Shown here: positions 55,823 to 64,000 of the stretch, one piece after another
Layout: the number at the start of each line of letters is the position of its first letter
How positions within the stretch are numbered: the first letter of the stretch is position 1
From: Methylovirgula sp. HY1
GTDB taxonomy: Bacteria > Pseudomonadota > Alphaproteobacteria > Rhizobiales > Beijerinckiaceae
Direction of reading: 5' to 3'
Length of the DNA: 64,000 nucleotides
Assembly (NCBI RefSeq): GCF_019343105.1
Contig: NZ_CP073764.1
Coordinates: 1,736,001-1,800,000, forward strand
Made by a program: the position numbers and the translations under genes
Notes under the pieces: generated by a model
Databases searched by the model: none
The model's input: only the letters and a program-made list of their open reading frames with translations
What the model was told of the DNA's origin: nothing

Positions 55823-56135
55823 GCAGCTTCCCTTCGAGTTGACCCGCCGGACGGCAGTGGCTCGCAGATGTGTTTTCGCGGCACCGTCCGCGGCCGCCGG
55901 CGCCGGCCAGGATCTCCGCCATTTCGACGATCCCGCGCAGAGATCGGACTTCGCCGCGGCAAAGTCGAGGCATTAGCGCCGAAATGCCAAGGATTTGAAA
56001 CAACAAGGAAAGCTTCGACACCGCCATGCTCTTTTCCATCGCACCATTTGACAACAATCATATATTAGTGGGTCACATGGACCTTTCTCATCCGCGGTTT
56101 TGAGGATTTCGGCTTTTGGGATTTCTGGTTTTGCA
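55823..56135. other. Intergenic region between the SDR gene and cysG
   Basis: A 313 bp divergent spacer. A TTGACA hexamer and an A+T-rich TATATT stretch occur near 56048-56066 but are badly spaced as a promoter pair. Nothing else stands out. Confidence 0.4.
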
Positions 56136-57623
56136 ATGAGCGATATTGACGAAGATGGCCGCGATAGAAGGCAGAAAGAGCCTATGCGGGGGCTCGCCAG
56201 TCTGCCTGTCTTCTTCGACCTTGCCGGAAGGCGCGCACTTTTGGCCGGCGGAACGGCACGCGCGGCCTGGAAGGCGGAGCTTTTGCAGGCCGCGGGTGCC
56301 CAGGTCGACGTCTTTTGCGCCCCCCCCGGCGCCGAACTTTCCGCCCTCGCGGAAAGCTGCCCATCTGTCCGGCTCGTGCTGCGCCATTGGCGGCCAGAAG
56401 ATTTCCAAGGCGCGACGCTGGCCATAGGCGACTTTCAGACCGCTCCGGAGGCGGCCGCTTTTCATGCCGCGGCGCGGCTCGCCCGCACTCCTGTCAATCT
56501 GATCGACCGCCCGGAGTTGTGCGATTTTCAGATCGGGACGATCATCGACCGCTCGCCGCTCGTCATCGGGATTTCGACCAAGGGTGCAAGCCCCGTCTTT
56601 GCCTTGGTCTTGCGCGGCTGGCTCGAAGCTTTGTTGCCCCAGGCCGTGAAGCTCTGGGCCGGCGCGGCGGAAGTCTGGCGGGCCAAATTGAAAACCCGCG
56701 CGCTGTCGCCAAGGCGACAGCGGCGGTTCTGGGAGGTTTTCGTCGGCAAGGCACTCGGCGGCCATCCGCCCGAGGCGGTCGATTTCGACACGCTGCTTGC
56801 AGCGGCCGAATCAGCCGACACGCACCATCACGGCGGCCATGAATCCGCCAGCCAGGGCTCTGTCGCCCTGGTCGGCGCCGGACCCGGCGATCCGGAACTG
56901 ATCACCTTGAAGGCGCTGCGGGTTTTGCAGGCGGCGGATGTCGTACTTTATGACGATCTCGTCGCACCGCAGATCATCAACATGGCCCGGCGCGAGGCCG
57001 AAAAGATCGCCGTCGGCAAGCGCGGTTATCGGCCTTCCTGCAAGCAGGACGATATTGTCGCGCAGCTCGTCGCGCTGGCGCAGGAAGGCAAGCGCGTCGT
57101 CCGCCTGAAAGGCGGCGATCCTTCCATCTTCGGCCGCGCCAATGAGGAGATCGCGGCGCTTACAACCGCCGGCATTCCGGTGGAAATCGTCGCCGGAATC
57201 ACCGCGGCTTCCGGCGCCGCAGCCTCGCTCAAGCTGTCGCTCACCGAGCGCGAGCGGGCGCGGCGCATCCAATTCATCACCGCCCATGCGCATGACGGCC
57301 GCCTGCCGGAAGATATCGACTGGAGTTCGGTCTGCGATCCGCGCGCGGCCACCGCCGTCTATATGGGTCTGCGCACCCTGGAGGCTCTGTCGCAACGGCT
57401 GCTGGCGCAAGGCATCGATCCATCTACGCCGGCCGTGCTCGTCGAGCGCGCGACCTGCATCGACGAGCGACGTGTTTTCGGGACGATCGCCGACCTGCCC
57501 GCGAAAGCCGCCGCCGCGGCGCCAAATGGTCCTTGCCTTGTGCTGATCGGCCATGCCTTCGATCATGCAGCCGCTGTCGCGGCCAAGGAAGACGATGCCC
57601 GCGTGCGCGCTCTGGGTTCGTAA
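56136..57623 (+). CDS. cysG: Siroheme synthase (fused dehydrogenase/ferrochelatase and uroporphyrinogen methyltransferase)
   Basis: Makes siroheme from uroporphyrinogen III. The 495 residues have an N-terminal precorrin-2 dehydrogenase/ferrochelatase part (LPVFFDLAGRRALLAGGTARAAWKAELL, NLIDRPELCDFQIGTIIDRSPLVIGISTKGASP) and a C-terminal SAM methyltransferase (SVALVGAGPGDPELITLKALRVLQAADVVLYDDLV, VRLKGGDPSIFGRANEE, GITAASGAAA). It supplies the cofactor of the NirA-type reductase at 18.7 kb. The ATG at 56136 was chosen over an upstream in-frame start. It stands alone here. Confidence 0.94.
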   Translation: MSDIDEDGRDRRQKEPMRGLASLPVFFDLAGRRALLAGGTARAAWKAELLQAAGAQVDVFCAPPGAELSALAESCPSVRLVLRHWRPEDFQGATLAIGDFQTAPEAAAFHAAARLARTPVNLIDRPELCDFQIGTIIDRSPLVIGISTKGASPVFALVLRGWLEALLPQAVKLWAGAAEVWRAKLKTRALSPRRQRRFWEVFVGKALGGHPPEAVDFDTLLAAAESADTHHHGGHESASQGSVALVGAGPGDPELITLKALRVLQAADVVLYDDLVAPQIINMARREAEKIAVGKRGYRPSCKQDDIVAQLVALAQEGKRVVRLKGGDPSIFGRANEEIAALTTAGIPVEIVAGITAASGAAASLKLSLTERERARRIQFITAHAHDGRLPEDIDWSSVCDPRAATAVYMGLRTLEALSQRLLAQGIDPSTPAVLVERATCIDERRVFGTIADLPAKAAAAAPNGPCLVLIGHAFDHAAAVAAKEDDARVRALGS

Positions 57624-57798
57624 CTTACCGGTTTCGCGCGCATGAAGATCATAGTGGCAATGCAATCATGTCAAGCCGACGCCATGAGACGCCATGATTA
57701 GAACATCGATCTATTCAAAACCTTCAGGAGCGTGATCGTACAAATAGATTTGCGCCTCGTTCTGTGTCGGTTCAGCTTCAGCCGCGAGGAAGATGGCG

Positions 57799-59169
57799 AT
57801 GCGCCATATGATTTTCATCGGGCTTGCGGCAGGCCTCGGCCTGCTCGCTTTGTTCGGCCTTGCGATCTATCTCTACGAAAGACCTGTGGTCCTGCGCGTC
57901 GCCGTCGCCCGCGCCAGCGGCGATCAGACGATCCTCGCCGCCGCCGCGCAAAAATTCGCACATGACCGCGACTCCATCCGCTTGAAACTGGTTCCGGTCG
58001 GCGATGTCGCCGAAGCCGCGCAATTATTCGCGCAGGGCGACACCGATCTCGCCGTCGTACGCACCGACATCGCCATGCCGACCAATGGTCAATCGGTTCT
58101 CATCATGCGCAAGAACCTGGTCATCCTCATCGCCCCAGGCAACAGCAAGCTCAAAAATGTCGCCGATTTGAAGGGACATAGGGTCGGCGTTCTTCACAAT
58201 ACACCGCCGACCGGCACGTATCGCGAGCCAAAGGTGCTCGAAACGATCTTGGCTCAGTATGATGTTCCGCTGCAGTCTGTCACCGCCATACCATTGACGC
58301 TCGATGAGATGCGGCAAGCCGTGGCTGAAAAAAAGGTCGATGCCGTGCTCGCCGTCGGCGTGCCCGACACAGGCACGCTCGCCAAGACCGTCGGGGCCGT
58401 GACGGCCGCCAGTCAAAACCCGCCGATATTCATCCCGATCTCGGAAGCAAAGGCAATCGCCGACCGTTCGCCCTACTATGAATCCGCCGATGTCGTACGC
58501 GGGCTCTTCGGCGGCTTGCCGCCGCGTCCGCTAGAGACATTCCAAACCCTTTCGGTCGGGACAAGGCTGGTCGCCAGCAGCAAACTCAAGGACGACACGG
58601 TCTCTACCTTGACGAAGCTCTTGTTGACGGTACGCCCCGTCCTCGCGCTCCGCATTCCTGTCGCAAATCGCATCGAAGCGCCCTCGACAACGCGCGGCGC
58701 GGCGCTGCCCGTGCATCCCGGCGCCGCCGCCTATCTCGACGACGAGGAAGAAAGCTTCTTTGATAAATATAGCGATGCCATCTACATCGGCGCACTTTGC
58801 CTCAGCGCGCTCGGCTCGGCAGCGGCCGCGCTTGCGAGTCGAATGAACAGACGCACTAATGAAAGCGACGATGTTCTGCTCGCGCGTCTTCTCGCAATTG
58901 TCAAAGCTTCGCGGGGCGCCGACCCAGAGGCACTCGAAACGCTCGAAGCGGAGGTGGATAATTTGCTCGCCGTCGCCTTGATGCCGGAGGTACAGCGCCT
59001 GAAATCCGAGGTGCCGCGCATCAACACGCTCAGCATCGCCTTCGAACATGTGCGCCATGCTTTGAAACAGCGCCGCCAAATCCTGGCTGGTGCCAACCGC
59101 GGCGCCGCGCCGAATGTCCGATCGGTCCAAGGTGACGAAACCGGTGCCGTCAAGAAATTTCGATCGTGA
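57799..59169 (+). CDS. TAXI-family TRAP-type solute-binding protein with C-terminal membrane anchor
   Basis: A 456-residue protein. A hydrophobic N-terminus (MIFIGLAAGLGLLALFGLAIYL) acts as signal anchor. Residues about 30-300 form the TAXI binding domain: VARASGDQTILAAAAQKFAHD, GDTDLAVVRTDIAMP, VADLKGHRVGVLHNTPPTGTYREPKVLETIL and DEMRQAVAEKKVDAVLAVGVPD. A second helix (YIGALCLSALGSAAAALAS, about residues 330-350) is followed by a helical cytoplasmic-type tail. No TRAP membrane subunits lie nearby. The ATG at 57799 has GAGGAAG at better spacing than the one at 57793. It may be a sensor or a helper protein rather than a transporter part. Confidence 0.83.
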   Translation: MRHMIFIGLAAGLGLLALFGLAIYLYERPVVLRVAVARASGDQTILAAAAQKFAHDRDSIRLKLVPVGDVAEAAQLFAQGDTDLAVVRTDIAMPTNGQSVLIMRKNLVILIAPGNSKLKNVADLKGHRVGVLHNTPPTGTYREPKVLETILAQYDVPLQSVTAIPLTLDEMRQAVAEKKVDAVLAVGVPDTGTLAKTVGAVTAASQNPPIFIPISEAKAIADRSPYYESADVVRGLFGGLPPRPLETFQTLSVGTRLVASSKLKDDTVSTLTKLLLTVRPVLALRIPVANRIEAPSTTRGAALPVHPGAAAYLDDEEESFFDKYSDAIYIGALCLSALGSAAAALASRMNRRTNESDDVLLARLLAIVKASRGADPEALETLEAEVDNLLAVALMPEVQRLKSEVPRINTLSIAFEHVRHALKQRRQILAGANRGAAPNVRSVQGDETGAVKKFRS

Positions 59170-59435
59170 TCGCAATCCTCACCTTCGCCTGAGCCGGCAT
59201 TAGGACCTATGTCGATGCACCAGCCGCCGGTGCCAAAGAAATTACTTTCACGACGGCTGGCCTATTTTACAGGCCGCGAGGAACCGTAGAGGCAACCACA
59301 CGTTCTTCGCCGCGTCTATTGCTCTCCGAGTTCGATGCCTGACGGCGCGGACATCTGTCCGCTCATTCTTCAAAATCCGCACATCGCGCAACGGGCCGGC
59401 CGATACTGCCGCTGCGAAGAATCCGAGGCCAGAAG

Positions 59436-60365
59436 ATGCGATCATGGCGCGATGTTTTGGCATTTGTGATCATCGCCGCGACCATTATTTGCGCAGGCGG
59501 ATTTTTTTCCTACTTCGTGATGGACGATTTCACACAGAGATTGGCTCGCCGGACGGATCCAAGCCTGATCGGGCTTCCGACAGATTGGCAGCTCAATTTT
59601 CATCGCGCCAATACGACGCTTCAGGTGGAACTCGTCCACCTGCATAATCTTCTGCTCGGAGTCGATATCGGGATCTGCACGCTGGTCGCCACGTTGATTG
59701 TTTTTTCGATCTGGCGCTTCCGGCAATCACGAAACCCGGTCCCTTCGCCGATTACGCATAATGCCGCGCTTGAAGTGACGTGGACCGTAATCCCGGTTTT
59801 GATTCTCATGGTCATCGCGGTCCCGTCCTTCGCTCTCCTCTATCGCACCGACCATATACCGAAGACATCGGCCGTCCTGAAGGTGACCGGTCACCAATGG
59901 TATTGGGAGTATCAATATCCAGGCTACGACAAAATCGACATTAGCAGCCAAATTCTGAGTGATGACCAACTCAAGCCGGAGCAGAAGCGCGATCGCCTCT
60001 TTCTCATGGACAACTACGCGGTGCTGCCGGCCGACACCAATGTCCGCATCGAGATCACCAGCGGAGACGTCATCCATTCCTTCTTCGTCTCGTCGCTCGG
60101 CCTGCAAAAATATGCGGTGCCGGGCCGAACCAATCAGATCTGGACCCGGATCGAGCACGAAGGACTCTTCTATGGCCAATGCAACCAGATATGCGGGGCC
60201 GACCACGCCTTCATGCCGATCGGCATAAAGGTCGTCTCGAAAAAGGCGTTCGCCGCTTGGCTGCTGCAGCAGCAAAACAAAAAAAGCGCCTCTCTCGAAC
60301 ATACGACGCGAACCGCGGCCCTCACTTCCATCTCCAACGCGCGCTCCACCAGCCAGAGGCGATAG
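59436..60365 (+). CDS. ctaC: Cytochrome c oxidase subunit II
   Basis: Carries the CuA site of an aa3-type oxidase. The 309 residues have two helices (residues about 8-27 and 75-115), then [12 protein letters not shown] and the CuA ligands His214 (VIHSF), Cys249, Cys253, His257 and Met260 ([12 protein letters not shown]). The N-terminal part between helices is longer than usual. It overlaps nothing and lies 2 bp before ctaD. No lipobox is seen. Confidence 0.95.
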   Translation: MRSWRDVLAFVIIAATIICAGGFFSYFVMDDFTQRLARRTDPSLIGLPTDWQLNFHRANTTLQVELVHLHNLLLGVDIGICTLVATLIVFSIWRFRQSRNPVPSPITHNAALEVTWTVIPVLILMVIAVPSFALLYRTDHIPKTSAVLKVTGHQWYWEYQYPGYDKIDISSQILSDDQLKPEQKRDRLFLMDNYAVLPADTNVRIEITSGDVIHSFFVSSLGLQKYAVPGRTNQIWTRIEHEGLFYGQCNQICGADHAFMPIGIKVVSKKAFAAWLLQQQNKKSASLEHTTRTAALTSISNARSTSQRR

Positions 60366-60367
60366 CG

Positions 60368-61993
60368 ATGACCGATGCCCCCGTTCGCGTCGAACATGAA
60401 GAAGCGGGACACAGCGCCGCGCCGCCATCATTCTTGTGGCGATGGCTCGGAGCGACCAATCACAAGGACATCGGCCGACTTTATCTTTGCGTGGCGACGC
60501 TCGCCGGCATATGCGCGGTGGCTCTTTCGATCATCATCCGGCTCGAGTTGCAGGAGCCGGGGGTGCAGTTTCTGAAATTTTCCGACGGCACGCCCAACGG
60601 CAATCTCTATAATGTGATCGTGACCGCGCATGGGCTTTTGATGATGTTTTTCGTCATCATTCCAGCGATGTTCGGCGGCTTCGGCAATTTCTTCGTACCC
60701 TTGATGATCGGGGCGCCGGACATGGCTTTCCCGCGCCTCAACAATCTAAGCTTCTGGCTCTTCGTGTCGGGAGTGACCCTGCTCACCTCCTCGCTCTTCG
60801 TCGGTCAAGGCCCCGGCACGGGCTGGACCCTCTATCCACCTTTGTCCGGCGCCCTCAATCATCCTGGGCCGGCCGTCGACATGGCGATATTGTCCCTGCA
60901 CTTTTCCGGTGCATCCTCGATTCTGGCTTCGATCAATTTCATCACGACGATCTTCAACATGCGTGCGCCGGGCATGAGCCTGCATAAGATGCCGCTCTTC
61001 GTCTGGTCGATCCTCTGCACGGCGTTCATGATGGTTCTGGCGCTTCCGGTGCTTGCCGGCGCGATCACCATGCTTCTCGCCGATCGGAATTTCGGCACCA
61101 CTTTCTTCGATCCGAACGGCGGTGGCGATCCTATACTCTTCGAACATCTCTTCTGGTTTTTCGGCCATCCCGAAGTCTATATGATGATCCTGCCGGCCTT
61201 CGGCGTCATCAGCCAGGTGATCTCGACATTCAGCCGCAAGCCGATCTTCGGCTATCTCGGCATGGTCTATGCGCTCGTCGCGATCACCGTCATCAGCATG
61301 GTCGTCTGGGCGCATCATATGTTTGTGACCGGCATCAGCTACGAGACCCAGGCCTATTTTTCTTTCGCCAGCATGGTCATCGCTGTTCCGACCGGCATCA
61401 AGGTCTTTTCCTGGATCGCGACCATGTGGGGCGGCTCGATCGATCTGAAGACGCCGATGCTCTGGGCGATCGGCTTCCTCTTCGTCTTCACGGTCGGCGG
61501 CGTGACCGGCGTCAATCTCGCCTCCGCGAGCTTCGATGTGATGGCGCACAACACCTATTATGTCGTGGCGCATTTCCATTATGTGATGTCGCTCGGCGCC
61601 GCTTTCGGGCTCTTCGCCGGACTTTATTATTGGATCGGCAAGATGAGCGGGCGGCAATATCCGGAATGGGCCGGCCGCGCGCATTTTTGGCTGACCTTCG
61701 TCGCGGTCAATCTCACCTTTTTCCCGATGCATATGCTGGGAGCCGCAGGCATGCCCCGCCGTGTCATAGATTATCCACCAGCCTTTGCCGGGTGGAATCT
61801 TGTCGCCTCCATCGGCGCCTATATCGGCGGTGCCGCCTTCCTCTTCGGCCTCGGCGTCTTCGCCTATACGCTTCTCGCGGGGCGCCGCATCCACGAGGCG
61901 AATTATTGGGGTGTCGGCGCGACGACGCTCGAATGGACGGTCGCCTCGCCACCGCCCCACCATACGTTCGAGCAGTTGCCGCGGATTGAATGA
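60368..61993 (+). CDS. ctaD: Cytochrome c oxidase subunit I
   Basis: Catalytic heme-copper subunit, 541 residues and 12 helices. It starts [32 protein letters not shown] precedes helix 1. The CuB ligand and channel glutamate are in [14 protein letters not shown] (Glu269, A1 type). The second CuB pair is His316-His317 (WAHHMFVTG), and the heme ligands are in [17 protein letters not shown]. No subunit III, ctaB or ctaG is adjacent, so assembly factors must come from elsewhere. The short form without linked coxC marks this as an accessory aa3 oxidase. Confidence 0.96.
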   Translation: MTDAPVRVEHEEAGHSAAPPSFLWRWLGATNHKDIGRLYLCVATLAGICAVALSIIIRLELQEPGVQFLKFSDGTPNGNLYNVIVTAHGLLMMFFVIIPAMFGGFGNFFVPLMIGAPDMAFPRLNNLSFWLFVSGVTLLTSSLFVGQGPGTGWTLYPPLSGALNHPGPAVDMAILSLHFSGASSILASINFITTIFNMRAPGMSLHKMPLFVWSILCTAFMMVLALPVLAGAITMLLADRNFGTTFFDPNGGGDPILFEHLFWFFGHPEVYMMILPAFGVISQVISTFSRKPIFGYLGMVYALVAITVISMVVWAHHMFVTGISYETQAYFSFASMVIAVPTGIKVFSWIATMWGGSIDLKTPMLWAIGFLFVFTVGGVTGVNLASASFDVMAHNTYYVVAHFHYVMSLGAAFGLFAGLYYWIGKMSGRQYPEWAGRAHFWLTFVAVNLTFFPMHMLGAAGMPRRVIDYPPAFAGWNLVASIGAYIGGAAFLFGLGVFAYTLLAGRRIHEANYWGVGATTLEWTVASPPPHHTFEQLPRIE

Positions 61994-62128
61994 GCCTTCA
62001 CACGCTTTTTCTTCGCGCCGGCGGCCGCAGATAATAGGCCTTCTCCGGCTCGGCTTGACATAGCGCAACCGCTTCACGCGCCAGCAATGCAAAAGACCTC
62101 CTGTCGACGGAAAATTTTGCATGAGCGG

Positions 62129-62893
62129 ATGATGGATTTGCAGGGCAAAAAAGGCGTGGTGCTCGGGATCGCGAATGAGCACAGCATTGCTTATGGCTGC
62201 GCCAGCGCCTTTCATGCTGCCGGCGCCGAACTCGCCGTTTCCTATCTGAACGCCAAGGCGGAGCCTTATGTGCGGCCGCTCGCGGAGGCGATGCAATGTC
62301 CGATCATCTTTCCGTGCGACGTGCGCGTGCCTGGGCAACTCGAAGCCTTTTTCGACAAGGTGGCGCATGATTGGGGCAAAATCGATTTTGTCCTCCATTC
62401 CATCGCTTTCGCGCCGAAAGAGGATTTGCACGCCCGCGTCATCGATTGCTCGCAGGCGGGATTTGCCATGGCCATGGACGTGTCCTGCCATTCCTTCATC
62501 CGCGCGGCGAAACTCGCCGAGCCCTTGATGTCGCGCGGCGGCTGTCTTCTTACTGTCACCTTTTACGGTTCGGAGAAGGTCGTCTCGGATTATAATCTCA
62601 TGGGACCCGTCAAGGCAGCACTCGAAAGCGCTGTGCGCTATATGGCGGCGGAACTCGGCGACAAGCGCATTCGCGTCCATGCGATTTCGCCCGGACCGCT
62701 GAAGACCCGCGCCGCCTCGGGCATCGCCCGTTTCGACGAACTGATGGAGCAAACGCGCCTGCGCACACCCGAGCATCGCCTCGTCAGCATCGAAGACATC
62801 GGTAATCTCGCATCATTCCTCGTCAGCGATGCCGCTTCGGCGCTGACCGGCAATGTCGAATATATCGATGCCGGCAATCATATTGTCGCCTAA
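62129..62893 (+). CDS. fabI: Enoyl-[acyl-carrier-protein] reductase FabI
   Basis: Last step of the fatty-acid elongation cycle. The 254 residues show GVVLGIANEHSIAYGCASAFHAAGAELAVSYLN, DFVLHSIAFAPKEDL, and the catalytic Tyr-x6-Lys in SDYNLMGPVKAALES. The C-terminal YIDAGNHIVA is typical. Another ATG follows immediately; either start is possible. It stands alone, downstream of ctaD, and may be one of two FabI paralogues, as is common in Rhizobiales. Confidence 0.92.
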   Translation: MMDLQGKKGVVLGIANEHSIAYGCASAFHAAGAELAVSYLNAKAEPYVRPLAEAMQCPIIFPCDVRVPGQLEAFFDKVAHDWGKIDFVLHSIAFAPKEDLHARVIDCSQAGFAMAMDVSCHSFIRAAKLAEPLMSRGGCLLTVTFYGSEKVVSDYNLMGPVKAALESAVRYMAAELGDKRIRVHAISPGPLKTRAASGIARFDELMEQTRLRTPEHRLVSIEDIGNLASFLVSDAASALTGNVEYIDAGNHIVA

Positions 62894-62924
62894 ACCGGCG
62901 CACGAGACGCGGCTTTATTTTAGA

Positions 62925-62960
62925 CATCGGGTCTATCCGACATCTGATTGATCGGACTAT
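62925..62960. repeat. Dispersed repeat fragment near fabI
   Basis: AGACATCGGGTCTATCCGACATCTGATTGATC is a partial palindrome related to the GACATCGGATATATCC units of the elements at 13334-13463 and 45386-45600. It lies between fabI and the DUF1614 gene. Confidence 0.5.
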
Positions 62961-63062
62961 GGACGGTGACGGCGGGTCGATCTAATCTCGCAAAATCCTA
63001 CGCAGCGGCACTTGCTTTCTGCAGAGTTGAAGTGCCGCCGGCAAAGACGAGATCCTATTGGC

Positions 63063-63785
63063 ATGCATATAGGCCAACTCCAATATCTGCCGCTGACGCT
63101 GCCTTTCTTCGGCGCGCTGGTCTTTATTTTTTTGGTGCTGGTCGCGCTGATCGAGGTTGGCGTTCTGCGCTATGCCTTCATGCGGCTCGGCATCGACGCA
63201 CGTTCCGCCATGCTCCTGCTGCTGGCCTCGCTGATCGGCAGCTATATCAATATTCCGATCACGGAATTGCCGGCACGCGACGTCCTCGCCGGGCAAAGCC
63301 TGACCTATTTCGGCATGCGCTATACCGTGCCAATGCTGGTCCAATGGCCGGGCACGATCATCGCCGTCAATGTCGGCGGCGCGCTGATTCCGCTTTGCCT
63401 GTCGATCTATCTGCTCGCCAAACATGGGATCTGGGGACGCGGCCTGATTGCCATCGCCTGCGTCGCCGTCGTTTGCCACCTGTTGGCCTATCCCGTCCAG
63501 GGGGTGGGCATTGCCGTGCCGATGTTTGCGCCGCCGATCGCGGCCGCCATCATCGCAATCCTCATCTCGCGCGACTATGCCGCGCCACTTGCTTATGTCG
63601 GCGGCAGCCTCGGCACGATGGTCGGCGCCGATCTCTTGAATCTCGATAGACTGCAAGGGCTCGGTGCGCCGGTCGCCTCCATCGGCGGTGCCGGCACTTT
63701 CGACGGAATTTTTCTCACCGGCATTTTAGCGGTCTTGCTCGCCAGCATCTCCCAGCCGGCGCTGCGGCCGCGGAAAGCGCGCTGA
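63063..63785 (+). CDS. DUF1614 membrane protein
   Basis: A 240-residue inner-membrane protein with about seven hydrophobic helices: LPLTLPFFGALVFIFLVLVALIEVGVL, MLLLLASLIGSYINIPI, YTVPMLVQWPGTIIAVNVGGALIPLCLSIYLL and a Gly-rich GGSLGTMVGADLLNLDRLQGLGAPVASIGGAGTFDGIFLTGI. These are marks of DUF1614, a family of unknown function in bacteria and archaea. The ATG at 63063 begins the family similarity; no strong ribosome binding site is seen. Confidence 0.88.
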   Translation: MHIGQLQYLPLTLPFFGALVFIFLVLVALIEVGVLRYAFMRLGIDARSAMLLLLASLIGSYINIPITELPARDVLAGQSLTYFGMRYTVPMLVQWPGTIIAVNVGGALIPLCLSIYLLAKHGIWGRGLIAIACVAVVCHLLAYPVQGVGIAVPMFAPPIAAAIIAILISRDYAAPLAYVGGSLGTMVGADLLNLDRLQGLGAPVASIGGAGTFDGIFLTGILAVLLASISQPALRPRKAR

Positions 63786-63815
63786 CGCTTCCGATCCGGT
63801 CGTGCCAGCCAAAGC

Positions 63816-63998
63816 TCAAGAAATCTGTTCCCGCACGAACCAAATATGCGGCTGCATCAGCGTCTTGATCGGATGCACCACATCGCTTTCGGTCGGCGGG
63901 GAAATAAGCCAGCGAACGCTTTGCGCTTCAATGACGGCTTCGCCGGTGGGACGGACCTCGACGACCATGCCCTCGAATTTGGTCCGGCGCGCGGTCAC
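63816..63998 (-). CDS. Possible small protein or C-terminus cut by the window edge
   Basis: At least 60 residues are open on the minus strand up to the edge: TARRTKFEGMVVEVRPTGEAVIEAQSVRWLISPPTESDVVHPIKTLMQPHIWFVREQIS. The in-window start would be GTG at 63998; the real start may lie beyond the edge. No family was recognised. It converges on the DUF1614 gene. Confidence 0.4.
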   Translation of the reverse strand: MTARRTKFEGMVVEVRPTGEAVIEAQSVRWLISPPTESDVVHPIKTLMQPHIWFVREQIS

Positions 63999-64000
63999 AT

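Noticed and set aside
60746-62776. A 676-codon open frame on the minus strand opposite ctaD and fabI
   Set aside because: It lies antisense to two well-identified genes. The composition (Arg, His, Asp, Glu-rich) is what high-G+C coding DNA gives on the opposite strand, and it matches no family.

Overview
This 64 kb window is chromosomal DNA from an alphaproteobacterium of the order Hyphomicrobiales. A Beijerinckiaceae-type soil or acid-habitat genus is plausible but not proven. The reasons are the 41-residue cysteine-free ribosomal protein L36, a GapR nucleoid protein, a DUF1476 (ATPase zeta-type) protein, the gap-pgk-class I fba-thiE-like-Sel1 block, a DUF4164-zapA pair, AddAB recombination genes, and the purC/purS/purQ/purL/bolA/grxD order. 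No rRNA, tRNA, CRISPR, phage or intact insertion sequence was found. All identifications come from reading the translated sequence. No database search was run.

Layout. 0-5 kb: UDP-sugar genes (galE partial, galU), an outer-membrane barrel, and a VOC-marR operon with a palindromic operator candidate. 5-8.4 kb: an old-yellow-enzyme reductase, gapR, an N-formylglutamate amidohydrolase-like gene and a DUF1036 protein. 8.6-13.2 kb: a probable iron/heme island (hemP, OprB-type porin, exported beta-propeller, Tat-exported DyP peroxidase). 13.6-16.4 kb: pyruvate kinase, an exported TPR protein and L36. 16.9-22.2 kb: a nitrite-assimilation-like cluster of globin, nirC-type channel, siroheme nitrite/sulfite reductase and an unusual Fe-S flavoreductase; the siroheme synthase that would serve it is at 56 kb. 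22.3-27.3 kb: monothiol glutaredoxin, BolA and purine biosynthesis. 28-34 kb: DUF1476, xerC, MFS, FUSC and AI-2E-family membrane proteins, plus a decayed mercuric-reductase-like pseudogene. 34-39.5 kb: lower glycolysis (gap, pgk, fba) with a divergent ThiE-like protein and a Sel1 protein. 40.4-41.2 kb: DUF4164 and zapA.

The most interesting region is 41.2-45.4 kb. A Tat-exported high-potential iron-sulfur protein is divergent from an operon that encodes a fused monoheme cytochrome/outer-membrane barrel resembling Cyc2 of iron oxidisers, followed by three exported diheme cytochromes c. An FNR/FixK-type site sits at class II spacing from a -10 element in front of the operon. The set could form an electron conduit across the outer membrane. 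A two-gene aa3-type oxidase (ctaC-ctaD) lies 14 kb downstream and is a possible but unproven terminal partner.

45.7-64 kb: addB-addA, a bestrophin-like channel, trxA, queE-queD, an SDR, cysG, an orphan TAXI-type binding protein with two membrane anchors, ctaC-ctaD, fabI and a DUF1614 membrane protein. A family of short dispersed palindromic repeats with CTAGAGC-type ends is scattered through the intergenic regions.
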